Part shown: piece after piece, positions 26,551 to 39,090 of the stretch
Layout of the letters: each line of letters begins with the position of its first letter
Position numbering within the stretch: position 1 is the stretch's first letter
Source of the DNA: Hydractinia symbiolongicarpus
Taxonomy: Eukaryota; Cnidaria; Hydrozoa; Anthoathecata; Hydractiniidae
Direction of reading: 5' to 3'
Assembly: GCF_029227915.1 (NCBI RefSeq)
Contig: NC_079879.1
Span: 29,022,501-29,086,500 of the forward strand
DNA length: 64,000 bases
Position numbers and translations under genes: made by a program
Notes under the pieces: model-generated
What the model saw: the letters and a program-made list of their open reading frames with translations, nothing else
The model's database searches: none
What the model was told of the DNA's origin: nothing

Positions 26551-29500
26551 TATGCGGGCCGAGTCCGGGATTTAACGGGAAATCGCGGGTTTTCGTTTGC
26601 CGCCGATTAAACATTTTTATTCAGCGTCTCATCAAAAATGAAAACATTTTTAAAAAATACAAGTCTCATGCGTTTTAGTGGTGAAAAAATAATTTAAAAA
26701 TTCGTTCGGGAAATAAGTTTACTCACCGGGTACTTTCCTTGTATACTTTTGACTGTACGGGCCGAGTCCGGGATTTACGGGAAATCGCAGGTTTTCGTTT
26801 GCCGGCGATTAAAGTTCTTATATTCAGCGTCTCATCAAAAATGAAAACATATCTGAAAACTACAAGTCTCATGCGTTTTAGTGGTGAAAAAATAATTTAA
26901 AAATTCGTTCGGGAAATGAGTTTACTCACTGGGTACTTTCCTTGTATACTTTTAACTATACGGGCCGAGTCCGAGATTTACGCGAAATCGCAGGTTTTCG
27001 TTTGCCGGCGATTAAACTTCTTTTATTCAGCGTCTCATCAAAAATGAAAACATTTTTAAAAACTACAAGTCTCATGGGCTTTAGTGGTGAAATAATAATT
27101 TAAAAAATCGTTTGGGAAATGAGTTTACTCCCTGGGTACTTTCTTTGTATACTTTTGACTATACGGGCCGCGTCCGGGATTTACGGGAAGTCGCGGGTTT
27201 TCGTTTGCCGGCGATTAAACTTCTTTTATTCAGCGTCTCATCAAAAATGAAAACATTTTTAAAAACTACAAGTCTCATGGGTTTTAGTGGTGAAATAATA
27301 ATTTAAAAAATCGTTCGGGAAATGAGTTTACTCCCTGGGTACTTTCTTTGTATACTTTTGACTATACAGGCCGAGTTCAGGATTTACGGGAAATCGCAGG
27401 TTTTCGTTTGCCGGCGATTAAACTTCTTTTATTCAGCGTCTCATCAAAAATAAAAACATTTTTGAAAACTACAAGTCTCATGCGTTTTAGTGGTGAAAAA
27501 ATAATTTAAAAAATCGTTCGAGAAATGAGTTTACTGCCTGGGTACTTTCTTTGTATACTTTTGACTATGCGGGCCGAGTCCGGGATTTACGGGAAATCGC
27601 GGGTTTTCGTTTGCCGGTGATTAAACCACTTTCATTAAGCGTCTCATCAAAAATGAAAACATTTTTGAAAACTACAAGTCTCATGCGTTTTAGTGGTGAC
27701 AAAAATAACTTAAAAAATCGTTCGGGAAATGAGTTTACTCCCTGGGTACTTTCTTTGTATACATTTGACTATGCGGGCCGAGTCCGGGAATTACGGGAAG
27801 TCGCGGGTTTTCGTTTGCCGGCGATTAAACTTCTTTTATTCAGCGTCTCATCAAAAATGAAAACATTTTTAAAAACTACAAGTCTCATGGGCTTTAGTGG
27901 TGAAATAATAATTTAAAAATTCGTTCGGGAAATGAGTTTACTCACTGGTTACTTCCCTTGTATACTTTTAACTATACGGGCCGAGTCCGGGATTTACGGG
28001 AAATCGCGGGTTTTCGTTTGCCGGCGATTAAACTTCTTTTATTCAGCGTCTCATCAAAAATGAAAACATTTTTGAAAACTACAAGTCTCATGCGTTTTAG
28101 TGGTGAAAAAATAATTTAAAAAATCGTTCGGGAAATGAGTTTACTCTCTGGGTACTTTCTTTGTATACATTTGACTATGCGGGCCGAGTCCGGGATTTAC
28201 GGGAAATCGCGGGTTTTCGTTTGCCGGCGATTAAACCACTTTCATTAAGCGTCTCATCAAAAATGAAAACATTTCTGAAAACTACAAGTCTCATGCGTTT
28301 TAGTGGTGAAAAAATAATTTAAAAAATCGTTCGGGAAATGAGTTTACTCCCTGGGTACTTTCTTTGTATACATTTGACTATGCGGGCCGAGTCCGGGATT
28401 TACGGGAAATCGCAGGTTTTCGTTTGCCGGCGATTAAACTTCTTTTATTCAGCGTCTCATCAAAAATGAAAACATTTTTAAAAACTACAAGTCTCATGGG
28501 CTTTAGTGGTGAAATAATAATTTAAAAAATCGTTTGGGAAATGAGTTTACTCCCTGGGTACTTTCTTTGTATACTTTTGACTATACGGGCCGACTCCAGG
28601 ATTTACGGGAAATCGCAGGTTTTCGTTTGCCGGCGATTAAACTTCTTTTATTCAGTGTCTCATCAAAAATAAAAACATTTTTGAAAACTACAAATCTCAT
28701 GCGTTTTAGTGGTGAAAAAATAATTTAAAAAATCGTTTGGGAAATGAGTTTACTCCCTGGGTACTTTCTTTGTATACTTTTGACTATGCGGGCCGAGTCC
28801 GGGATTTACGGGAAATCGCGGGTTTTCGTTTGCCGGCGATTAAACTTCTTTTATTCAGCGTCTCATCAAAAATGAAAACATTTTTGAAAACTTCAAGTCT
28901 CATGCGTTTTAGTGGTGAAAAAATAATTTAAAAAATCGTTTGGGAAATGAGTTTACTCCCTGGGTACTTTCTTTGTATACATTTGACTATGCGGGCCGAG
29001 TCCGGGATTTACGGGAAATCGCGGGTTTTCGTTTGCCGGCGATTAAACCACTTTCATTAAGCGTCTCATCAAAAATGAAAACATTTCTGAAAACTACAAG
29101 TCTCATGCGTTTTAGTGGTGAAAAAATAATTTAAAAAATCGTTCGGGAAATGAGTTTACTCCCTGGGTACTTTCTTTGTATACATTTGACTATGCGGGCC
29201 GAGTCCGGGATTTACGGGAAATGGCAGGTTTTCGTTTGCCGGCGATTAAACTTCTTTTATTCAGGGTCTCATCAAAAATGAAAACATTTTTAAAAACTAC
29301 AAGTCTCATGGGCTTTAGTGGTGAAAAAATAATTTAAAAATTCATTCGGGAAATAAGTATACTCACTGGGTACTTTCCTTGTATACTTTTGACTATGCGG
29401 GCCGAGTCCGGGATTTAACGGGAAATCGCGGGTTTTCGTTTGCCGCCGATTAAACATTTTTATTCAGCGTCTCATCAAAAATGAAAACATTTTTGAAAAC

Positions 29501-32030
29501 TTCAAGTCTCATGCGTTTTAGTGGTGAAAAAATAATTTAAAAAATCGTTTGGGAAATGAGTTTACTCCCTGGGTACTTTCTTTGTATACATTTGACTATG
29601 CGGGCCGAGTCCGGGATTTACGGGAAATCGCGGGTTTTCGTTTGCCGGCGATTAAACCACTTTCATTAAGCGTCTCATCAAAAATGAAAACATTTCTGAA
29701 AACTACAAGTCTCATGCGTTTTAGTGGTGAAAAAATAATTTAAAAAATCGTTCGGGAAATGAGTTTACTCCCTGGGTACTTTCTTTGTATACATTTGACT
29801 ATGCGGGCCGAGTCCGGGATTTACGGGAAATGGCAGGTTTTCGTTTGCCGGCGATTAAACTTCTTTTATTCAGGGTCTCATCAAAAATGAAAACATTTTT
29901 AAAAACTACAAGTCTCATGGGCTTTAGTGGTGAAATAATAATTTAAAAAATCGTTCGGGAAATGAGTTTACTCCCTGGGTACTTTCTTTGTATACTTTTG
30001 ACTATACGGGCCGAGTCCAGGATTTACGGGAAATCGCAGGTTTTCGTTTGCCGGCGATTAAACTTCTTTTATTCAGCGTCTCATCAAAAATAAAAACATT
30101 TTTGAAAACTACAAGTCTCATGCGTTTTAGTGGTGAAAAAATAATTTAAAAAATCGTTTGGGAAATGAGTTTACTCCCTGGGTACTTTCTTTGTATACTT
30201 TTGACTATGCGGGCCGAGTCCGAGATTTACGGGAAATCGCGGGTTTTCGTTTGCCGGCGATTAAACCACTTTCATTAAGCGTCTCATCAAAAATAAAAAC
30301 ATTTCTGAAAACTACAAGTCTCATGCGTTTTAGTGGTGAAAAAATAATTTAAAAAATCGTTCGGGAAATGAGTTTACTCCCTGGGTACTTTCTTTGTATA
30401 CTTTTGACTATACGGGCCGAGTCCAGGATTTACGGGAAATCGCAGGTTTTCGTTTGCCGGCGATTAAACTTCTTTTATTCAGCGTCTCATCAAAAATAAA
30501 AACATTTTTGAAAACTACAAGTCTCATGCGTTTTAGTGGTGAAAAAATAATTTAAAAATTCGTTTGGGAAATGCTTTTACACCCTGGGTACTTTCTTTGT
30601 ATACTTTTGACTATACGGGCCGAGTCCGGGATTTACGGGAAATCGCAGGTTTTCGTTGGCCGGCGATTAAACTTCTTTTATTCAACGTCTCATCAAAAAT
30701 GAAAACATTTTTAAAAACTACAAGTCTCATGCGTTTTAGTGGTGAAAAAATAATTTAAAAATTCGTTCGGGAAATAAGTTTACTCACTGGGTACTTTCCT
30801 TGTATACTTTTGACTATACGGGCCGAGTCCGGGATTTACGGGAAATTGCAGGTTTTCGTTTGCCGGCGATTAAACTTCTTTTATTCAGCGTCTCATCAAA
30901 AATGAAAACATTTTTAAAAACTACAAGTCTCATGGGCTTTAGTGGTGAAATAATAATTTAAAAAATCGTTCGGGAAATGAGTTTACTCCCTGGGTACTTT
31001 CTTTGTATACTTTTGACTATACGGGCCGAGTCCAGGATTTACGGGAAATCGCAGGTTTTCGTTTGCCGCGGATTAAACTTCTTTTATTCAGCGTCTCATC
31101 AAAAATAAAAACATTTTTGAAAACTACAAGTCTCATGCGTTTTAGTGGTGAAAAAATAATTTAAAAAATCGTTTGGGAAATGAGTTTACTCCCTGGGTAC
31201 TTTCTTTGTATACTTTTGACTATGCGGGCCGAGTCCGAGATTTACGGGAAATCGCGGGTTTTCGTTTGCCGGCGATTAAACCACTTTCATTAAGCGTCTC
31301 ATCAAAAATAAAAACATTTCTGAAAACTACAAGTCTCATGCGTTTTAGTGGTGAAAAAATAATTTAAAAATTCGTTCGGGAAATGAGTTTACTCCCTGGG
31401 TACTTTTCTTTGTATACTTTTGAGTATACGGGCCAAGCCCCGGATTTACGGGAAATCGCAGGTTTTCGTTGGCCGGCGATTAAACTTCTTTTATTCAGCG
31501 TCTCATCAAAAAGGAAAACATTTTAGAAAACTACATGTCTCATGCGTTTTAGTGGTGAAAAAATAATTTAAAAAATCGTTTGGGAAATGCTTTTACACCC
31601 TGGGTACTTTCTTTGTATACTTTTGACTATACGGGCCGAGTCCGGGATTTACGGGAAATCGCAGGTTTTCGTTGGCCGGCGATTAAACTTCTTTTATTCA
31701 ACGTCTCATCAAAAATGAAAACATTTTTAAAAACTACAAGTCTCATGCGTTTTAGTGGTGAAAAAATAATTTAAAAATTCGTTCGGGAAATAAGTTTACT
31801 CACTGGGTACTTTCTTTGTATACATTTGACTATGCGTGCCGAGTCCGGGATTTACGGGAAATGGCAGGTTTTCGTTTGCCGGCGATTAAACTTCTTTTAT
31901 TCAGGGTCTCATCAAAAATGAAAACATTTTTAAAAACTACAAGTCTCATGGGCTTTAGTGGTGAAAAAATAATTTAAAAATTCATTCGGGAAATAAGTAT
32001 ACTCACTGGGTACTTTCCTTGTATACTTTT
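26550..32030 (+). repeat. Long HOR unit, copy 1 (~27 monomers)
   Basis: The subtype order here is repeated in the next unit at an offset of exactly 5483 bp (27 monomers) up to about 29.7 kb, and of 4874 bp (24 monomers) from about 30.2 kb. Shared rare variants include 'tttacgcgaaatcg' at 26978 and 32461, 'ggccgcgtccggg', 'actggttacttcccttg' and 'gaaaacttcaag'. The 609 bp change in offset is a three-monomer gain inside copy 1, visible as the near-identical trimers starting at about 28940 and 29549. Confidence 0.85.
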
Positions 32031-32034
32031 GACT

Positions 32035-35000
32035 ATGCGGGCCGAGTCCGGGATTTAACGGGAAATCGCGGGTTTTCGTTTGCCGCCGATTAAACATTTT
32101 TATTCAGCGTCTCATCAAAAATGAAAACATTTTTAAAAAATACAAGTCTCATGCGTTTTAGTGGTGAAAAAATAATTTAAAAATTCGTTCGGGAAATAAG
32201 TTTACTCACCGGGTACTTTCCTTGTATACTTTTGACTGTACGGGCCGAGTCCGGGATTTACGGGAAATCGCAGGTTTTCGTTTGCCGGCGATTAAAGTTC
32301 TTATATTCAGCGTCTCATCAAAAATGAAAACATATCTGAAAACTACAAGTCTCATGCGTTTTAGTGGTGAAAAAATAATTTAAAAATTCGTTCGGGAAAT
32401 GAGTTTACTCACTGGGTACTTTCCTTGTATACTTTTAACTATACGGGCCGAGTCCGAGATTTACGCGAAATCGCAGGTTTTCGTTTGCCGGCGATTAAAC
32501 TTCTTTTATTCAGCGTCTCATCAAAAATGAAAACATTTTTAAAAACTACAAGTCTCATGGGCTTTAGTGGTGAAATAATAATTTAAAAAATCGTTTGGGA
32601 AATGAGTTTACTCCCTGGGTACTTTCTTTGTATACTTTTGACTATACGGGCCGCGTCCGGGATTTACGGGAAGTCGCGGGTTTTCGTTTGCCGGCGATTA
32701 AACTTCTTTTATTCAGCGTCTCATCAAAAATGAAAACATTTTTAAAAACTACAAGTCTCATGGGTTTTAGTGGTGAAATAATAATTTAAAAAATCGTTCG
32801 GGAAATGAGTTTACTCCCTGGGTACTTTCTTTGTATACTTTTGACTATACAGGCCGAGTTCAGGATTTACGGGAAATCGCAGGTTTTCGTTTGCCGGCGA
32901 TTAAACTTCTTTTATTCAGCGTCTCATCAAAAATAAAAACATTTTTGAAAACTACAAGTCTCATGCGTTTTAGTGGTGAAAAAATAATTTAAAAAATCGT
33001 TCGAGAAATGAGTTTACTGCCTGGGTACTTTCTTTGTATACTTTTGACTATGCGGGCCGAGTCCGGGATTTACGGGAAATCGCGGGTTTTCGTTTGCCGG
33101 TGATTAAACCACTTTCATTAAGCGTCTCATCAAAAATGAAAACATTTTTGAAAACTACAAGTCTCATGCGTTTTAGTGGTGACAAAAATAACTTAAAAAA
33201 TCGTTCGGGAAATGAGTTTACTCCCTGGGTACTTTCTTTGTATACATTTGACTATGCGGGCCGAGTCCGGGAATTACGGGAAGTCGCGGGTTTTCGTTTG
33301 CCGGCGATTAAACTTCTTTTATTCAGCGTCTCATCAAAAATGAAAACATTTTTAAAAACTACAAGTCTCATGGGCTTTAGTGGTGAAATAATAATTTAAA
33401 AATTCGTTCGGGAAATGAGTTTACTCACTGGTTACTTCCCTTGTATACTTTTAACTATACGGGCCGAGTCCGGGATTTACGGGAAATCGCGGGTTTTCGT
33501 TTGCCGGCGATTAAACTTCTTTTATTCAGCGTCTCATCAAAAATGAAAACATTTTTGAAAACTACAAGTCTCATGCGTTTTAGTGGTGAAAAAATAATTT
33601 AAAAAATCGTTCGGGAAATGAGTTTACTCTCTGGGTACTTTCTTTGTATACATTTGACTATGCGGGCCGAGTCCGGGATTTACGGGAAATCGCGGGTTTT
33701 CGTTTGCCGGCGATTAAACCACTTTCATTAAGCGTCTCATCAAAAATGAAAACATTTCTGAAAACTACAAGTCTCATGCGTTTTAGTGGTGAAAAAATAA
33801 TTTAAAAAATCGTTCGGGAAATGAGTTTACTCCCTGGGTACTTTCTTTGTATACATTTGACTATGCGGGCCGAGTCCGGGATTTACGGGAAATCGCAGGT
33901 TTTCGTTTGCCGGCGATTAAACTTCTTTTATTCAGCGTCTCATCAAAAATGAAAACATTTTTAAAAACTACAAGTCTCATGGGCTTTAGTGGTGAAATAA
34001 TAATTCAAAAAATCGTTTGGGAAATGAGTTTACTCCCTGGGTACTTTCTTTGTATACTTTTGACTATACGGGCCGAGTCCAGGATTTACGGGAAATCGCA
34101 GGTTTTCGTTTGCCGGCGATTAAACTTCTTTTATTCAGTGTCTCATCAAAAATAAAAACATTTTTGAAAACTACAAATCTCATGCGTTTTAGTGGTGAAA
34201 AAATAATTTAAAAAATCGTTTGGGAAATGAGTTTACTCCCTGGGTACTTTCTTTGTATACTTTTGACTATGCGGGCCGAGTCCGGGATTTACGGGAAATC
34301 GCGGGTTTTCGTTTGCCGGCGATTAAACTTCTTTTATTCAGCGTCTCATCAAAAATGAAAACATTTTTGAAAACTTCAAGTCTCATGCGTTTTAGTGGTG
34401 AAAAAATAATTTAAAAAATCGTTTGGGAAATGAGTTTACTCCCTGGGTACTTTCTTTGTATACATTTGACTATGCGGGCCGAGTCCGGGATTTACGGGAA
34501 ATCGCGGGTTTTCGTTTGCCGGCGATTAAACCACTTTCATTAAGCGTCTCATCAAAAATGAAAACATTTCTGAAAACTACAAGTCTCATGCGTTTTAGTG
34601 GTGAAAAAATAATTTAAAAAATCGTTCGGGAAATGAGTTTACTCCCTGGGTACTTTCTTTGTATACATTTGACTATGCGGGCCGAGTCCGGGATTTACGG
34701 GAAATGGCAGGTTTTCGTTTGCCGGCGATTAAACTTCTTTTATTCAGGGTCTCATCAAAAATGAAAACATTTTTAAAAACTACAAGTCTCATGGGCTTTA
34801 GTGGTGAAATAATAATTTAAAAAATCGTTCGGGAAATGAGTTTACTCCCTGGGTACTTTCTTTGTATACTTTTGACTATACGGGCCGAGTCCAGGATTTA
34901 CGGGAAATCGCAGGTTTTCGTTTGCCGGCGATTAAACTTCTTTTATTCAGCGTCTCATCAAAAATAAAAACATTTTTGAAAACTACAAGTCTCATGCGTT

Positions 35001-36650
35001 TTAGTGGTGAAAAAATAATTTAAAAAATCGTTTGGGAAATGAGTTTACTCCCTGGGTACTTTCTTTGTATACTTTTGACTATGCGGGCCGAGTCCGCGAT
35101 TTACGGGAAATCGCGGGTTTTCGTTTGCCGGCGATTAAACCACTTTCATTAAGCGTCTCATCAAAAATAAAAACATTTCTGAAAACTACAAGTCTCATGC
35201 GTTTTAGTGGTGAAAAAATAATTTAAAAAATCGTTCGGGAAATGAGTTTACTCCCTGGGTACTTTCTTTGTATACTTTTGACTATACGGGCCGAGTCCAG
35301 GATTTACGGGAAATCGCAGGTTTTCGTTTGCCGGCGATTAAACTTCTTTTATTCAGCGTCTCATCAAAAATAAAAACATTTTTGAAAACTACAAGTCTCA
35401 TGCGTTTTAGTGGTGAAAAAATAATTTAAAAATTCGTTTGGGAAATGCTTTTACACCCTGGGTACTTTCTTTGTATACTTTTGACTATACGGGCCGAGTC
35501 CGGGATTTACGGGAAATCGCAGGTTTTCGTTGGCCGGCGATTAAACTTCTTTTATTCAACGTCTCATCAAAAATGAAAACATTTTTAAAAACTACAAGTC
35601 TCATGCGTTTTAGTGGTGAAAAAATAATTTAAAAATTCGTTCGGGAAATAAGTTTACTCACTGGGTACTTTCCTTGTATACTTTTGACTATACGGGCCGA
35701 GTCCGGGATTTACGGGAAATTGCAGGTTTTCGTTTGCCGGCGATTAAACTTCTTTTATTCAGCGTCTCATCAAAAATGAAAACATTTTTAAAAACTACAA
35801 GTCTCATGGGCTTTAGTGGTGAAATAATAATTTAAAAAATCGTTCGGGAAATGAGTTTACTCCCTGGGTACTTTCTTTGTATACTTTTGACTATACGGGC
35901 CGAGTCCAGGATTTACGGGAAATCGCAGGTTTTCGTTTGCCGCCGATTAAACTTCTTTTATTCAGCGTCTCATCAAAAATAAAAACATTTTTGAAAACTA
36001 CAAGTCTCATGCGTTTTAGTGGTGAAAAAATAATTTAAAAAATCGTTTGGGAAATGAGTTTACTCCCTGGGTACTTTCTTTGTATACTTTTGACTATGCG
36101 CGCCGAGTCCGAGACTTACGGGAAATCGCGGGTTTTCGTTTGCCGGCGATTAAACCACTTTCATTAAGCGTCTCATCAAAAATAAAAACATTTCTGAAAA
36201 CTACAAGTCTCATGCGTTTTAGTGGTGAAAAAATAATTTAAAAATTCGTTCGGGAAATGAGTTTACTCCCTGGGTACTTTTCTTTGTATACTTTTGAGTA
36301 TACGGGCCGAGTCCGGGATTTACGGGAAATCGCAGGTTTTCGTTGGCCGGCGATTAAACTTCTTTTATTCAGCGTCTCATCAAAAAGGAAAACATTTTAG
36401 AAAACTACATGTCTCATGCGTTTTAGTGGTGAAAAAATAATTTAAAAAATCGTTTGGGAAATGCTTTTACACCCTGGGTACTTTCTTTGTATACTTTTGA
36501 CTATACGGGCCGAGTCCGGGATTTACGGGAAATCGCAGGTTTTCGTTGGCCGGCGATTAAACTTCTTTTATTCAACGTCTCATCAAAAATGAAAACATTT
36601 TTAAAAACTACAAGTCTCATGCGTTTTAGTGGTGAAAAAATAATTTAAAA
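32035..36650 (+). repeat. Long HOR unit, copy 2 (~24 monomers)
   Basis: This is the second copy of the preceding long unit, aligned through the same rare variants and the 'gaaatgcttttacacc' with 'gttggccggcg' monomers at 35438 and 36454. It lacks the extra trimer present in copy 1. Substitutions between copies are sparse by eye, for example 'gggccgactccagg' at about 28588 against 'gggccgagtccagg' at about 34071. The duplication is therefore recent, or the copies have been homogenised. Confidence 0.85.
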
Positions 36651-39090
36651 ATTCGTTCGGGAAATAAGTTTACTCACTGGGTACTTTCCTTGTATACTTT
36701 TGACTATACGGGCCGAGTCCGGGATTTACGGGAAATCGCAGGTTTTCGTTTGCCGGCGATTAAACTTCTTATATTCAGCGTCTGATCAAAAATGAAAACA
36801 TATCTGAAAACTACAAGTCTCATGCGTTTTAGTGGTGAAAAAGTAATATAAAAAATCGTTCGGGAAATGAGTTTACTCACTGGGTACTTTCCTTGTATAC
36901 TTTTAACTATACGGGCCGAGTCCGGAATTTACGGGAAATCGCAGGTTTTCGTTTGCCGGCGATTAAACCTCTTTTATTCAGCGTCTCATCAAAAATGAAA
37001 ACATTTTTAAAAACTACAAGTCTCATGGGCTTTAGTGGTGAAATAATAATTTAAAAAATCGTTTGGGAAATGAGTTTACTCCCTGGGTACTTTCTTTGTA
37101 TACATTTGACTATGCGGGCCGAGTCCGGGATTTACGGGAAATCGCGGGTTTTCGTTTGCCGCCGATTAAACATTTTTATTCAGCGTCTCATCAAAAATGA
37201 AAACATATCTGAAAACTACAAGTCTCATGCGTTTTAGTGGTGAAAAAATAATTTAAAAATTCGTTCGGGAAATGAGTTTACTCACTGGGTACTTTCCTTG
37301 TATACTTTTAACTATACGGGCCGAGTCCGAGATTTACGGGAAATCGCAGGTTTTCGTTTGCCGGCGATTAAACTTCTTTTATTCAGCGTCTCATCAAAAA
37401 TGAAAACATTTTAAAAAACTACAAGTCTCATGGGCTTTAGTGGTGAAATAATAATTTAAAAAATCGTTTGGGAAATGAGTTTACTCCCTGGGTACTTTCT
37501 TTGTATACTTTTGACTATACGGGCCGAGTCCGGGATTTACGGGAAGTCGCGGGTTTTCGTTTGCCGGCGATTAAACTTCTTTTATTCAGCGTCTCATCAA
37601 AAATGAAAACATTTTTAAAAACTACAAGTCTCATGGGCTTTAGTGGTGAAATAATAATTTAAAAAATCGTTCGGGAAATGAGTTTACTCCCTGGGTACTT
37701 TCTTTGTATACTTTTGACTATACGGGCCGAGTCCAGGATTTACGGGAAATCGCAGGTTTTCGTTTGCCGGCGATTAAACTTCTTTTATTCAGCGTCTCAT
37801 CAAAAATAAAAACATTTTTGAAAACTACAAGTCTCATGCGTTTTAGTGGTGAAAAAATAATTTAAAAAATCGTTTGGGAAATGCTTTTACACCCTGGGTA
37901 CTTTCTTTGTATACTTTTGACTATACGGGCCGAGTCCGGGATTTACGGGAAATCGCAGGTTTTCGTTGGCCGGCGATTAAACTTCTTTTATTCAACGTCT
38001 CATCAAAAATGAAAACATTTTTAAAAACTACAAGTCTCATGCGTTTTAGTGGTGAAAAAATAATTTAAAAATTCGTTCGGGAAATAAGTTTACTCACTGG
38101 GTACTTTCCTTGTATACTTTTGACTATACGGGCCGAGTCCGGGATTTACGGGAAATCGCAGGTTTTCGTTTGCCGGCGATTAAACTTCTTATATTCAGCG
38201 TCTGATCAAAAATGAAAACATATCTGAAAACTACAAGTCTCATGCGTTTTAGTGGTGAAAAAGTAATATAAAAAATCGTTCGGGAAATGAGTTTACTCAC
38301 TGGGTACTTTCCTTGTATACTTTTAACTATACGGGCCGAGTCCGGAATTTACGGGAAATCGCAGGTTTTGGTTTGCCGGCGATTAAACCTCTTTTATTCA
38401 GCGTCTCATCAAAAATGAAAACATTTTCAAAAACTACAAGTCTCATGGGCTTTAGTGGTGAAATAATAATTTAAAAAATCGTTTGGGAAATGAGTTTACT
38501 CCCTGGGTACTTTCTTTGTATACATTTGACTATGCGGGCCGAGTCCGGGATTTACGGGAAATCGCGGGTTTTCGTTTGCCGCCGATTAAACATTTTTATT
38601 CAGCGTCTCATCAAAAATGAAAACATTTTTAAAAACTACAAGTCTCATGCGTTTTAGTGGTGAAAAAATAATTTAAAAATTCGTTCGGGAAATAAGTTTA
38701 CTCACCGGGTACTTTTCTTGTATACTTTTGACTATACGGGCCGAGTCCGGGATTTACGGGAAATCGCAGGTTTTCGTTTGCCGGCTATTAAAGTTCTTAT
38801 ATTCAGCGTCTCATCAAAAATAAAAACATATCTGAAAACTACAAGTCTCATGCGTTTTAGTGGTGAAAAAATAATTTAAAAATTCGTTCGGGAAATGAGT
38901 TTACTCACTGGGTACTTTCCTTGTATACTTTTAACTATACGGGCCGAGTCCGAGATTTACGGGAAATCGCAGGTTTTCGTTTGCCGGCGATTAAACTTCT
39001 TTTATTCAGCGTCTCATCAAAAATGAAAACATTTCTGAAAACTACAAGTCTCATGGGCTTTAGTGGTGAAATAATAATTTAAAAAATCGT
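36454..39090 (+). repeat. Heptamer HOR (1420 bp unit)
   Basis: The block from about 36454 recurs from about 37874 (offset 1420 bp, seven monomers). It includes the uncommon 'cagcgtctgatcaaaaatg' at about 36776 and 38196 and the 'gtgaaaaagtaatataaaa' junction that follows it. Confidence 0.75.

Noticed and set aside
30640-30680. CENP-B box-like sequence (ttttcgttggccggcgat) in some monomers
   Set aside because: It matches the human box at TTCGTTGG, but the essential central A and the CGGG block are absent. I count 11 of 17 positions, below what I would call a site.
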